Assembly: GCA_910588075.1 (NCBI GenBank)
Contig: CAJUOS010000033.1
Span: forward strand, 1 to 26,645
From: an uncultured Erysipelotrichaceae bacterium
Lineage (GTDB): Bacteria > Bacillota_I > Bacilli_A > Erysipelotrichales > Coprobacillaceae
Reading direction: 5' to 3'
DNA: 26,645 nt
Shown: piece by piece, positions 9,663 to 16,214 of the stretch
Position numbering within the stretch: position 1 is the stretch's first letter
Layout: the number at the start of each line of letters is the position of its first letter
Translations under genes and position numbers: made by a program
The notes under the pieces: generated by a model
What the model was told of the DNA's origin: nothing
Database searches by the model: none
The model's input: the letters and a program-made list of their open reading frames with translations, nothing else

Positions 9663-10367
9663 TTATTTATTTTCCATTCTTGCAAGAACTGCTTTATAAG
9701 TTTCAATTAAATCTCCAATATCTTGTCTGAAAACATCTTTATCATATTTTTGGTTAGTATCAACATCCCATAAACGGCATGAATCTGGTGAAATTTCATC
9801 AGCTAATAAAATCTTTCCATCTTCAGTTTTTCCAAATTCAATTTTAAAATCAACTAATTTTAGATTTAAGCTTAAGAAAAATGCTTTTAATAATTCATTA
9901 ATCTTTAAAGTTGTTTCTTTAATATAAGCCAATTCTTCACGAGTTGCTAATTTTAATGCAACAGCATGATCATCATTAATTAATGGATCACCATAATCAT
10001 CATTTTTATAACTCATTTCAAAGATTGGTTCATCTAAAACAATACCTTCTTTTGCTCCTAATCTTTTACAAAAAGATCCTGTTGTAATATTTCTTATAAT
10101 CACTTCTAATGGAAAAATTTCCACTTTTTTCACTCTAATATCACGATCATTTATCTTTTCAATCATATGTGTTTCAATACCTGCTTCTTCTAACATATCA
10201 AAGATAATACAAGAAATAGTATTATTTAAAACACCTTTTCCTTCAAATTGATCATGTTTTACTCCATTACCAGCAGTTGCATCATCTTTATAATGAATTA
10301 AATATTCATCTGCCTTATCAGTTTCATAAACTTGTTTTGCTTTTCCTTCATACAATAATTTTGCCAT
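9663..10367 (-). CDS. purC: SAICAR synthetase PurC
   Basis: Phosphoribosylaminoimidazole-succinocarboxamide synthase: joins CAIR and aspartate using ATP. It shows the family N-terminus LLYEGKAKQVYETD, the RNITTGSFCKRLG segment, LVDFKIEFG and the C-terminal DEISPDSCRLWD signature. 234 aa, single domain, as in Bacillus. GAGAGG lies upstream of the ATG at a somewhat long spacing. It begins 16 nt after the purE stop, in the same transcript. Confidence 0.96.
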   Translation of the reverse strand: MAKLLYEGKAKQVYETDKADEYLIHYKDDATAGNGVKHDQFEGKGVLNNTISCIIFDMLEEAGIETHMIEKINDRDIRVKKVEIFPLEVIIRNITTGSFCKRLGAKEGIVLDEPIFEMSYKNDDYGDPLINDDHAVALKLATREELAYIKETTLKINELLKAFFLSLNLKLVDFKIEFGKTEDGKILLADEISPDSCRLWDVDTNQKYDKDVFRQDIGDLIETYKAVLARMENK

Positions 10368-10383
10368 TTTTCTTTTTCCTCTC

Positions 10384-10872
10384 TTATTTATATTTTTCTA
10401 TAACTTCGTCATTAGCTTTCATTGCGCTAATTTCCATTTCTTTTCGATAATCTAATAATTGAGTTCTAATACTTTCATGTTGAACTGCCATGATTTGTAA
10501 TGCTAAATATGCAGCATTTTTACTTCCATTAATAGCAACTGTCGCAACTGGTATTCCAGAAGGCATTTGTACTATTGAAAGAAGTGCATCCATTCCATCT
10601 AATGTTGAACCACTAATAGGAACTCCAATAACAGGTAAAATAGTTTGAGAAGCAACAACGCCTGGTAAAGCAGCCGCCATTCCAGCAGCAGTAATGATAA
10701 CTTCTGTTCCATCTGTTTCTGTTTCTTTTATAAATGCACTTAATCCTAAATGAGCACGATGAGCTGAAAGACACCTTACATTCACCTCAACACCATAATC
10801 CTTTAAAATTTGAATAGCTGGTTCCACTTTAGGTAAATCACTTGTAGAACCCATGATAATTGCAACTTTCAT
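10384..10872 (-). CDS. purE: 5-(carboxyamino)imidazole ribonucleotide mutase-like PurE
   Basis: Carboxylation step producing CAIR. It shows MGSTSDLPK at the N-terminus, the active-site SAHR (residues 36-39) and the C-terminal LLSIVQMPSGIPVATVAING segment of the bacterial N5-CAIR mutase class. Two positions differ from E. coli-type PurE as I remember it: SAHRAH instead of SAHRTP, and MAAALPG where AAHLPG is usual. purK, the partner in the two-step route, is not in the window. Start: an ATG at 10884 would add MENK, but its SD (AAAGAAAGG) touches it directly, while the ATG at 10872 gives the family N-terminus MKVAIIMGS with a longer spacing. I prefer 10872 but am not certain. Confidence 0.9.
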   Translation of the reverse strand: MKVAIIMGSTSDLPKVEPAIQILKDYGVEVNVRCLSAHRAHLGLSAFIKETETDGTEVIITAAGMAAALPGVVASQTILPVIGVPISGSTLDGMDALLSIVQMPSGIPVATVAINGSKNAAYLALQIMAVQHESIRTQLLDYRKEMEISAMKANDEVIEKYK

Positions 10873-10901
10873 CTTATTTTCCATCCTTTCTTTTAAACAC
10901 C

Positions 10902-10923
10902 AAAAGAGACAAACGTCTCTTTT
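10902..10923 (-). terminator. Hairpin between fhs and purE, possible attenuating terminator
   Basis: A perfect 9-bp stem (10902-10910 with 10915-10923) and 4-nt loop. The fhs stop codon (10924-10922) enters the stem. On the minus strand it ends in TCTCTTTTGG, only four T residues, so termination would be partial at best. It could lower purE-purB expression relative to fhs, or act as an mRNA-stabilising or processing hairpin. Confidence 0.55.
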
Positions 10924-12592
10924 AGAATAATCCTACAATTTTTCCATTTTCATCAATATCCATATTAACAGCAGCAGGAACTTTAGGTAATCCTGGCATA
11001 CGCATGATGTCTCCACTAATAGCAACTAAAAATCCTGCTCCAGTATTAGGAATCAAGTCATTAATCGTTACTTTAAAACCTGTTGGTCTTCCTAATAATG
11101 TTTGATCATCAGATAAAGAATATTGTGTTTTAGCCACACAAATAGGAAGTTCTCCTAATCCTTGCACTTCATATTTCTTCATCTTATTAACTACTTTCTT
11201 AGTAAAAACAACATCATCTGCACCATATATTTCTTGAGCAATTGTTCTTATTTTATCAGCAATTGGAAGTTTTAAATCATAAATAGGAGCAAAGTGAGCT
11301 TCTTTTGTTTCTAAAACTTCAAGTAATTTTTCTGCCAATTCAATACCACCATCAGCACCTTTTTCCCATACTTTACTTATAGCGACATCAACACCTTTAT
11401 TTTGGCATATTTCATTTAATAATTGTAACTCTGCATCTGTATCTGTTGGAAATGCATTGATAGCAACAACACTAGGTAAATTGTATTTAGCAATATTTTC
11501 AATATGCTTTTCAAGGTTTTCTATTCCTTTTCTCAAAGCTTCTAAATTTTCAATAGCTAAATCTTTTTTAGCTACTCCACCATGCATTTTTAAAGCACGC
11601 ACAGTCGCTACAATGACAACAGCATCTGGAGAAAGTCCTGCTTGACGACACTTGATATCTAAGAACTTTTCAGCTCCTAAGTCAGCCCCAAAACCTGCTT
11701 CAGTAATTGCATAATCTCCTAATTTCATAGCTAATTGTGTTGCCATAACAGAATTACATCCATGTGCAATATTAGCAAATGGACCTCCATGAACAAAAAC
11801 AGGTGTATGATCTAATGTTTGTACTAAATTGGGTTTAATAGCATCCTTTAATAATAAAGTAACTGCTCCAGTTGCTTGAATATCATCAACAGTTACAGGT
11901 TCACCAGCATGATTATAAGCAACAATCATACGACCTGCTCTTTTCTTTAAATCATCAAGTGATGTTGCTAGACAAAGAATTGCCATAACCTCACTTGCAA
12001 CTGTAATATCAAATCCATCTTCTCTGGGCACACCATTGACTTTTCCACCCAATCCACAGATTGTATGTCTTAAAGCTCTATCATTCAAATCAACGACTCT
12101 TTTCCACACAATTTGTCTTGTATCAATATCCAAAGGATTTCCTTGTTGAATAGAATTATCCAACATTGCAGCAATTAAATTATTTGCAGTTGTAATAGCA
12201 TGAATATCACCAGTAAAATGTAAATTAATATCTTCCATTGGAACAACTTGAGCATATCCACCACCAGCTGCTCCACCTTTAATACCAAAACAAGGTCCTA
12301 AACTTGGTTCACGCATAGCAACAATTGATTTTTTACCTAATTTATTTAATGCTTGAGATAAACCTATCATTGTTGTTGTTTTCCCTTCACCTGCAGGTGT
12401 AGGATTAATAGCTGTTACTAATACTAATTTTCCATCTTTATTATTTTTTAGTTTTTGAATAGCTTCCAATGAAATTTTTGCTTTATATTTTCCATAAAGC
12501 TCTAAATCATCTTCATCTAAGCCTACTTTTTCAGCAATTTCTTTAATTGGTTTCATTTTTGCACTTTGTGCAATTTCTACATCTGTTAACAT
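10922..12592 (-). CDS. fhs: Formate-tetrahydrofolate ligase
   Basis: Makes 10-formyl-THF from formate, THF and ATP, feeding PurN and PurH. The FTHFS P-loop TPAGEGKTTT is at about residues 65-74, followed by MREPSLGPCFGIKGGAAGGGYAQV, HFTGDIHAIT and the C-terminal PNTGAGFLVAISGDIMRMPGLP. 556 aa, full length for the family. The ATG at 12592 has AAGGGTGG 4 nt upstream. As first gene of the purine operon it lies about 110 nt below the ZTP riboswitch terminator and about 50 nt below a second promoter, so it is the gene most directly exposed to both controls. Confidence 0.97.
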   Translation of the reverse strand: MLTDVEIAQSAKMKPIKEIAEKVGLDEDDLELYGKYKAKISLEAIQKLKNNKDGKLVLVTAINPTPAGEGKTTTMIGLSQALNKLGKKSIVAMREPSLGPCFGIKGGAAGGGYAQVVPMEDINLHFTGDIHAITTANNLIAAMLDNSIQQGNPLDIDTRQIVWKRVVDLNDRALRHTICGLGGKVNGVPREDGFDITVASEVMAILCLATSLDDLKKRAGRMIVAYNHAGEPVTVDDIQATGAVTLLLKDAIKPNLVQTLDHTPVFVHGGPFANIAHGCNSVMATQLAMKLGDYAITEAGFGADLGAEKFLDIKCRQAGLSPDAVVIVATVRALKMHGGVAKKDLAIENLEALRKGIENLEKHIENIAKYNLPSVVAINAFPTDTDAELQLLNEICQNKGVDVAISKVWEKGADGGIELAEKLLEVLETKEAHFAPIYDLKLPIADKIRTIAQEIYGADDVVFTKKVVNKMKKYEVQGLGELPICVAKTQYSLSDDQTLLGRPTGFKVTINDLIPNTGAGFLVAISGDIMRMPGLPKVPAAVNMDIDENGKIVGLF

Positions 12593-12641
12593 GATGCCAC
12601 CCTTTCTTTTTTATATTTTTTATAAGGACTTCGACACTTAT

Positions 12642-12670
12642 TTTATATCATAAATATCCATTTTTCTCAA
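12642..12670 (-). promoter_or_regulatory. Second promoter (P2) between riboswitch terminator and fhs
   Basis: On the minus strand TTGAGA (12670-12665) and TATAAA (12647-12642) are separated by exactly 17 nt, each matching the sigma-A consensus at five of six positions. Transcription would start near 12635 and skip the riboswitch entirely, giving a short fhs leader that carries the AAAGGGTGG ribosome site. Confidence 0.6.
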
Positions 12671-12699
12671 CGAAATACCCATGTATTTTCTCAAAACAC

Positions 12700-12746
12700 A
12701 AAAAAGAGCCTACTCGTCCAGACGTTTGCCCAGACGGTCGACTCTT
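12700..12746 (-). terminator. Terminator of the ZTP riboswitch expression platform
   Basis: AAGAGUC (12746-12740) pairs with GGCUCUU (12710-12704), with an inner CGUC/GACG stem, followed by six U (12705-12700). The CCGUC pseudoknot strand needed by the aptamer lies inside this hairpin, so the aptamer and terminator are mutually exclusive. Confidence 0.85.
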
Positions 12747-12798
12747 CAACATTATACTCCATGTGGTTAATTCCACTTCCGCCAGTTGTATAACCACC
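12700..12798 (-). promoter_or_regulatory. ZTP/ZMP (pfl) riboswitch upstream of fhs
   Basis: Minus-strand RNA matches the pfl/ZTP aptamer. P1 is UUAUAC (12793-12788) with GUAUAA (12757-12752). The conserved ACUGGCG is at 12786-12780. P2 is GUGG (12776-12773) with CCAC (12766-12763), followed by CAUGGAGU. The 3' pseudoknot half CCGUCUGGGC is at 12737-12728. The 3' half is enclosed by a terminator hairpin, so ligand binding should stop terminator formation and switch the operon on. Known targets of this class include fhs, purH and folate genes, which fits the genes downstream. The call is from motif recognition; no covariance search was run. Confidence 0.93.
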
Positions 12799-12801
12799 AT
12801 A

Positions 12802-12830
12802 AGAATATCATTTATCAACATTTTTTTCAA
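12802..12830 (-). promoter_or_regulatory. Promoter P1 driving the riboswitch transcript
   Basis: Minus-strand TTGAAA (12830-12825), 17-nt spacer and TATTCT (12807-12802). The predicted start near 12795 is at the first bases of aptamer stem P1, as expected for a riboswitch promoter. Confidence 0.65.
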
Positions 12831-12879
12831 TCTTTTCTACTAAAAAAATATATTTAATTCATCTTAACTTTATAAAATT

Positions 12880-13584
12880 TTAAGGACGTTTTAAAAAATC
12901 TTCTAATTTTTCTTTCACTTCTTTTCTATTCAAAATAGATGTTGGGATAATTTCATCATTTACTAATTGAACTTCTCCTTTTCTAACTGATAAGATAGAA
13001 TTAAGATTTAAAAAATAACTTTGATGAATTTGAAAATAACCAAATTCTAATAAATTATTTTTTAATTTCTTCATATTCTCAACTTCACCATAAAACTCCC
13101 CTCTTTTTGTCATCATTTTTGTTTTACGATTTCTTGTTTCAATATAATAAATCTCATCTGGAAGAAAAGTTTCAATCCCCTCCATAGTATGCAAAACACA
13201 TCTTGCTTTATGTTTAATATATAATTGAGTAGCACGTTCTAACTCACTTTCTAATATTTCATCATCTATATCTTTAAATAAAAATTGAAATGCACGTATT
13301 TCAAAACTTTGTGAAATATGCTCATAATGATTACTTACAAAAATAATGGCACAATGATGATTTTGAGCACGTAAATCCTTAACTAATTCTAACGTACTTT
13401 CTCCATTCACTTCTGTATCCATAAAAGCAATGTCAAATGGTATATCATTTACCATTTCCTTAGCTTCTTCAACACTTGTACAAGATTGAATTTTTATATA
13501 TTGATCATTTGGTATAAATTTTAATATTCTTCCTTTCCATTCATTTACAAATTCCTTTTTTTCATCACATATTAATATGTTCAT
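12880..13584 (-). CDS. LytTR-family response regulator, orphan
   Basis: A 234-aa two-domain transcription regulator. The receiver domain (about 1-115) has Asp7/Glu8, phospho-acceptor Asp56 in AFMDTEV, Ser84, and Lys104 followed by Asp where most receivers have Pro. The C-terminal LytTR DNA-binding domain (about 130-232) includes IYYIETRNRKTKM and FGYFQIHQSYFLNLNSI. Such proteins (AgrA, LytR, ComE type) normally answer a sensor kinase of the HPK10 type, but no kinase is present here. The gene is divergent from a three-gene ABC transporter with 144 nt between, so local control of that operon is the simplest inference. ATG with AAGGAGG upstream. No strong terminator follows (12831-12879 has only weak AT pairing), so some transcripts may run into the fhs riboswitch. 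Confidence 0.88.
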   Translation of the reverse strand: MNILICDEKKEFVNEWKGRILKFIPNDQYIKIQSCTSVEEAKEMVNDIPFDIAFMDTEVNGESTLELVKDLRAQNHHCAIIFVSNHYEHISQSFEIRAFQFLFKDIDDEILESELERATQLYIKHKARCVLHTMEGIETFLPDEIYYIETRNRKTKMMTKRGEFYGEVENMKKLKNNLLEFGYFQIHQSYFLNLNSILSVRKGEVQLVNDEIIPTSILNRKEVKEKLEDFLKRP

Positions 13585-13680
13585 ATTCTTTTTCCTCCTT
13601 AACTATATTTTAGACTATCTTGCTTCTTTTTTTTTGTAAAATTTATCCAATTTTATGTTAAATTCGTTACATTTTACCCG

Positions 13681-13695
13681 TTTTTGTCCTTTTTT
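13681..13695 (+). promoter_or_regulatory. T-rich motif upstream of the ABC operon, candidate operator
   Basis: TTTTTGTCCTTTTTT lies about 33 nt before the ABC operon start codon and recurs with one mismatch at 15800-15814 before the 60-aa gene, in the same orientation relative to the downstream gene. I could not assign a convincing -35/-10 pair for the ABC operon, which would fit an activator-dependent promoter. That this is the LytTR regulator's site is inference; it does not match the published LytTR repeat consensus well. Confidence 0.35.
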
Positions 13696-13728
13696 ATCAA
13701 AAATAAGAACAACAAGGAGGTTTGAAAT

Positions 13729-14568
13729 ATGTATTTTAAACAATTATTTTTTTCATTTTTTCGTAAAGAAAAAGTATTTATTTTTATAGGAATATTAATA
13801 TTGCTTAACATAAGTTTATTCATCGTTTATCAACAATCTCTATTCTCTCATGATGGATATAGTCAAGTATACCCTAATGCTGGTCTAGAATTTTTTTATT
13901 ATATTCATTCTATTGGTATTACCCCTTATCATTTTATTTGCATGATGTTATTATTACCCAATATAGTTTCTTGTGATTTTTTAACAACATATATCTCCCA
14001 TCATCATTATTCTATTGAAACACGCATTTCTAAAAAAACTTATTTTCTTTATATTTATTTTATAAACTTTATTTTAACAATTCTTGTTGTTTCTATTTTT
14101 GAAATCATTATTCTTCTTATTATTCATTATTTTTATTCACCAATCCACTTTAATACTATGGTATATCCAGAAATGTACTATGCCACTACTCAATTACTTT
14201 TTAAAAATGAATTTTATAATCTTATATTTTTTATAATATTAACATCTTTAGGTTATGGTATTGTTTCGACATTATTATTTTCATTTCAAACATTTATAAA
14301 TAATCCCTATGTATATCGTTGTAGTGGTGTTTTAATAGGTATATTCCTTATCTTAATACCTGCCTTGATTAATAAAGCATTACCTATTTATAGTATGGCT
14401 TATTTATTACAGATTAATAATCTTATCTGTTTAGGAATTGAAGGTTTTGATGAGATTCCTTTTCAACTTTCATATTGGATGATTTATTTGATTACTTTTA
14501 TGATTTATACTCTATGTGCTTGGGGTAGTTTTCAGTATATGTATAAATGGAGGTTAAAAAATGATTAA
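13729..14568 (+). CDS. ABC transporter membrane subunit (ABC-2-like), first of two
   Basis: A 279-aa very hydrophobic protein with about six membrane-spanning stretches: residues about 17-35, 60-80, 105-135, 160-190, 200-220 and 245-270. It has no signal peptide cleavage motif. Its position ahead of a second membrane protein and an ABC ATPase, with overlapping reading frames, marks it as a permease subunit. Such small three-gene ABC-2 modules often export or confer self-protection against peptides, but nothing here shows the substrate. AAGGAGG stands 8 nt before the ATG. The stop overlaps the next gene by 8 nt, so translation is probably coupled. I do not recognise a specific named family. 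Confidence 0.75.
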   Translation: MYFKQLFFSFFRKEKVFIFIGILILLNISLFIVYQQSLFSHDGYSQVYPNAGLEFFYYIHSIGITPYHFICMMLLLPNIVSCDFLTTYISHHHYSIETRISKKTYFLYIYFINFILTILVVSIFEIIILLIIHYFYSPIHFNTMVYPEMYYATTQLLFKNEFYNLIFFIILTSLGYGIVSTLLFSFQTFINNPYVYRCSGVLIGIFLILIPALINKALPIYSMAYLLQINNLICLGIEGFDEIPFQLSYWMIYLITFMIYTLCAWGSFQYMYKWRLKND

Positions 14569-15058
14569 AGCTTTTTTAAAAATACTTGATTATAAGTTAC
14601 TGATTATTTTATTATTAGCTTTTATTGCCTCCCCTTTACTTTGTGGGCAAAATACTTATACAATATGTTTAATTTATTCACATTATCTTACAGTTTATTT
14701 GAATAATATTTTTTTACTTTTTGTTTATCAAGAAGCATATCATATTAGTCAACTCACATATCCACTAATTATTAGAATCGGTTTTCATCGGTTCTATTTA
14801 TTGACATATTTCTTTATTATAAGTCTTGGACTTATTTATAATTTCATTATTTATATTGGCTATTATTGTTTTTTTGGATCTATATTATCTTCTGAATTAT
14901 GGATAACTATATGTTTTATGATAACAAATCTTATGATTTGTTGTTTTGAATGTTCTGTTGTCTATTTACAATTAGGAAAAAAGAAAAACTTTATGTATTT
15001 AGCAATTCCTATTCTTATTAATTTTATTTTCCATTTTACATGGATTAAATATATCTAA
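14561..15058 (+). CDS. ABC transporter membrane subunit, second (short)
   Basis: A 165-aa integral membrane protein with about four to five hydrophobic stretches (roughly 12-30, 40-60, 85-112, 115-140 and 145-162) and little soluble sequence. It starts inside the end of the preceding permease gene; the SD GGAGG lies within that gene. It ends 11 nt before the ATPase gene. It is too short for a full ABC-2 permease, so it probably pairs with the larger subunit. No recognisable motif and no named family. Function is inferred only from operon context. Confidence 0.7.
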   Translation: MIKAFLKILDYKLLIILLLAFIASPLLCGQNTYTICLIYSHYLTVYLNNIFLLFVYQEAYHISQLTYPLIIRIGFHRFYLLTYFFIISLGLIYNFIIYIGYYCFFGSILSSELWITICFMITNLMICCFECSVVYLQLGKKKNFMYLAIPILINFIFHFTWIKYI

Positions 15059-15069
15059 AGGAGAAAACT

Positions 15070-15675
15070 ATGTTAACAATTCATCATTTATCTAAATCTT
15101 TTCATAAATTAAATGTTCTTAATCAATTATCTCTTCAAGTCAATCAAGGGGACTTAATTTATATTCATGGTATCAATGGTTCAGGAAAAACAACTCTATT
15201 TAAAATAATATGTGGTATTATAGAAAAAGATAGTGGAGATATACAATTATCATCTCATACACATATTGGTGCATTAATAGAAAATCCTGGCTTTATTGAT
15301 AGTGAAACATTACATTATAATTTAAAATTCCTATCTTCTTTGCAAAAAAATTATAATCAAGTATATTTAGAGGCCTTATGTCAAAGATTTCATCTTGATT
15401 TATATAATAGAGCAGTCATGAAAAATTATTCACTTGGTATGCGTCAAAAAGCAGGTATTATTCAAGCTATTATGGAAAATCAAAATTTTATTTTATTAGA
15501 TGAGCCAACTAGAGGATTAGATCAAGAAGCTATTGAAACTTTTTGTGAAATCATTAATCAATTACATGAAGAAAGAAAAACAATTATTATAGCATCACAT
15601 GATTTTTTAAAGGAATTACCTTTTACTCATATTTTCCATTTAGAAAATGGAAAATTATATAAAGATGAAATTTAA
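15070..15675 (+). CDS. ABC transporter ATP-binding protein (BcrA/lantibiotic-export-like)
   Basis: Energises the two membrane proteins encoded just upstream. A compact 201-aa nucleotide-binding domain: Walker A GINGSGKTT at 34-42, a Q-loop region reading IENPGF (Glu71 in place of Gln, common in bacitracin/lantibiotic-type transporters), signature YSLGMRQK at 120-127, Walker B FILLDEP at 140-146 and H-loop ASHD near 178. It lacks a C-terminal extension. The SD AAAGGAG precedes the ATG. No strong terminator follows; AGTATATATACT just downstream is a weak candidate. The substrate is unknown; peptide export or immunity is a family-level guess. Confidence 0.88.
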   Translation: MLTIHHLSKSFHKLNVLNQLSLQVNQGDLIYIHGINGSGKTTLFKIICGIIEKDSGDIQLSSHTHIGALIENPGFIDSETLHYNLKFLSSLQKNYNQVYLEALCQRFHLDLYNRAVMKNYSLGMRQKAGIIQAIMENQNFILLDEPTRGLDQEAIETFCEIINQLHEERKTIIIASHDFLKELPFTHIFHLENGKLYKDEI

Positions 15676-15798
15676 GTGAATTATCTTTATTCCTATCATT
15701 AAATATTAAGTATATATACTCTTATTTTATTTTTATTTATAATGGTTATTGCATAAATGTCATATAACTGATATTATACTATATATTGTTAATATCCA

Positions 15799-15816
15799 CT
15801 TTTTGTCCCTTTTTGT
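15799..15816 (+). repeat. Tandem CTTTTTGT repeat with 10-nt period, candidate operator
   Basis: CTTTTTGT occurs at 15799-15806 and again at 15809-15816, one helical turn apart. The first copy, with flanks, matches the motif at 13681-13695 upstream of the ABC operon. It lies about 68 nt before the likely -10 box of the small gene. Low-complexity T runs are common in this genome, so chance similarity is possible. Confidence 0.4.
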
Positions 15817-15883
15817 TCTATATTGTTTATTTATAGATAAATATGGCTAATTTTATATGATATTTCTTATACTATTATATGCT

Positions 15884-15896
15884 TATAATGTATAAT
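15884..15896 (+). promoter_or_regulatory. Likely -10 region of the 60-aa gene
   Basis: Two perfect TATAAT boxes (15884-15889 and 15891-15896). The first has a TG two bases upstream, close to an extended -10. No good -35 stands 17 nt upstream, which may indicate activator dependence. The leader would be about 60 nt. Confidence 0.45.
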
Positions 15897-15959
15897 ATAA
15901 TTATCCAAAATAATATATAGTTTTGATTTGGAAATATAATCATGTAAGGAGATACATTT

Positions 15960-16142
15960 ATGAAAAATATTGTTGGGTCTTTAGAAGTCATTTATAAAAC
16001 AATTGAATTACTTATTCAATTAAGTGATATGGAATTAACAAATGAACAAAAAGAAATTGTTGAACAAGCAATCGAAAATTTAGAAGAATCTAGAAGATTG
16101 TTATTTCATGAAAAAAATAAAATAAGAGGTTTAGAAAATTAA
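15960..16142 (+). CDS. Small 60-aa helical protein, unknown function
   Basis: A 60-aa acidic protein. Residues about 1-22 form a hydrophobic/amphipathic segment (IVGSLEVIYKTIELLIQL), and 27-55 a charged helix rich in Glu, Lys and Gln (NEQKEIVEQAIENLEES). A two-helix hairpin is likely; there is no signal peptide, Cys or double-Gly leader, so it does not look like an exported peptide precursor. It has a good SD (AAGGAG, 8 nt before ATG), its own promoter-like boxes and a strong terminator, so it is probably a real single gene. It sits beside the LytTR/ABC module and shares an upstream motif with it, but a functional link is unproven. Confidence 0.7.
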   Translation: MKNIVGSLEVIYKTIELLIQLSDMELTNEQKEIVEQAIENLEESRRLLFHEKNKIRGLEN

Positions 16143-16180
16143 TTTCTTATTCTTGTTCATTAATAATCTTATTTGATAAT

Positions 16181-16214
16181 AAATAGGTAGATAAAATAAA
16201 ATCTACCTATTTTT
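16181..16214. terminator. Bidirectional terminator between the 60-aa gene and the hydrolase gene
   Basis: A perfect 12-bp stem (16181-16192 with 16201-16212, 8-nt loop) with a T run (16208-16214) on the plus side and an AT-rich tail on the minus side. It lies between convergent genes and touches the hydrolase stop codon region. Confidence 0.88.

Larger units (their letters stand above)
15676..15959 (+). other. AT-rich 284-nt intergenic region upstream of the 60-aa gene
   Basis: No open frame with a ribosome site on either strand. Contents: a weak palindrome just after the ATPase gene, a tandem CTTTTTGT repeat at 15799-15816, and several TATAAT-like boxes between 15884 and 15896. The long leader-sized gap before such a small gene suggests regulated transcription rather than read-through from the ABC operon. 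Confidence 0.5.

Noticed and set aside
11457..11645. 62-codon plus-strand frame inside fhs
   Set aside because: Antisense to a conserved FTHFS segment, with no SD and no recognisable product.
12665..12690. Possible PurR box near GTATTTCGTTGAG upstream of fhs
   Set aside because: It contains TTCG/CGAA but does not match the PurBox CCGAAC core, and no PurR gene is visible.
12648..12830. A 60-codon open frame on the minus strand ahead of fhs
   Set aside because: It lies across the ZTP riboswitch and its terminator, has no ribosome site and translates to a sequence with no protein character; the RNA explains the region.
15676..15959. A peptide gene or CRISPR-like repeats in the 284-nt gap
   Set aside because: All ATG frames are under about 25 codons and lack ribosome sites; the repeats are only short T-rich runs.
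13729..16142. Bacteriocin or lantibiotic biosynthesis cluster
   Set aside because: The ABC subunits look like peptide-export or immunity types, but there is no precursor with a leader, no modification enzyme and no peptidase domain, so only a transporter module can be supported.
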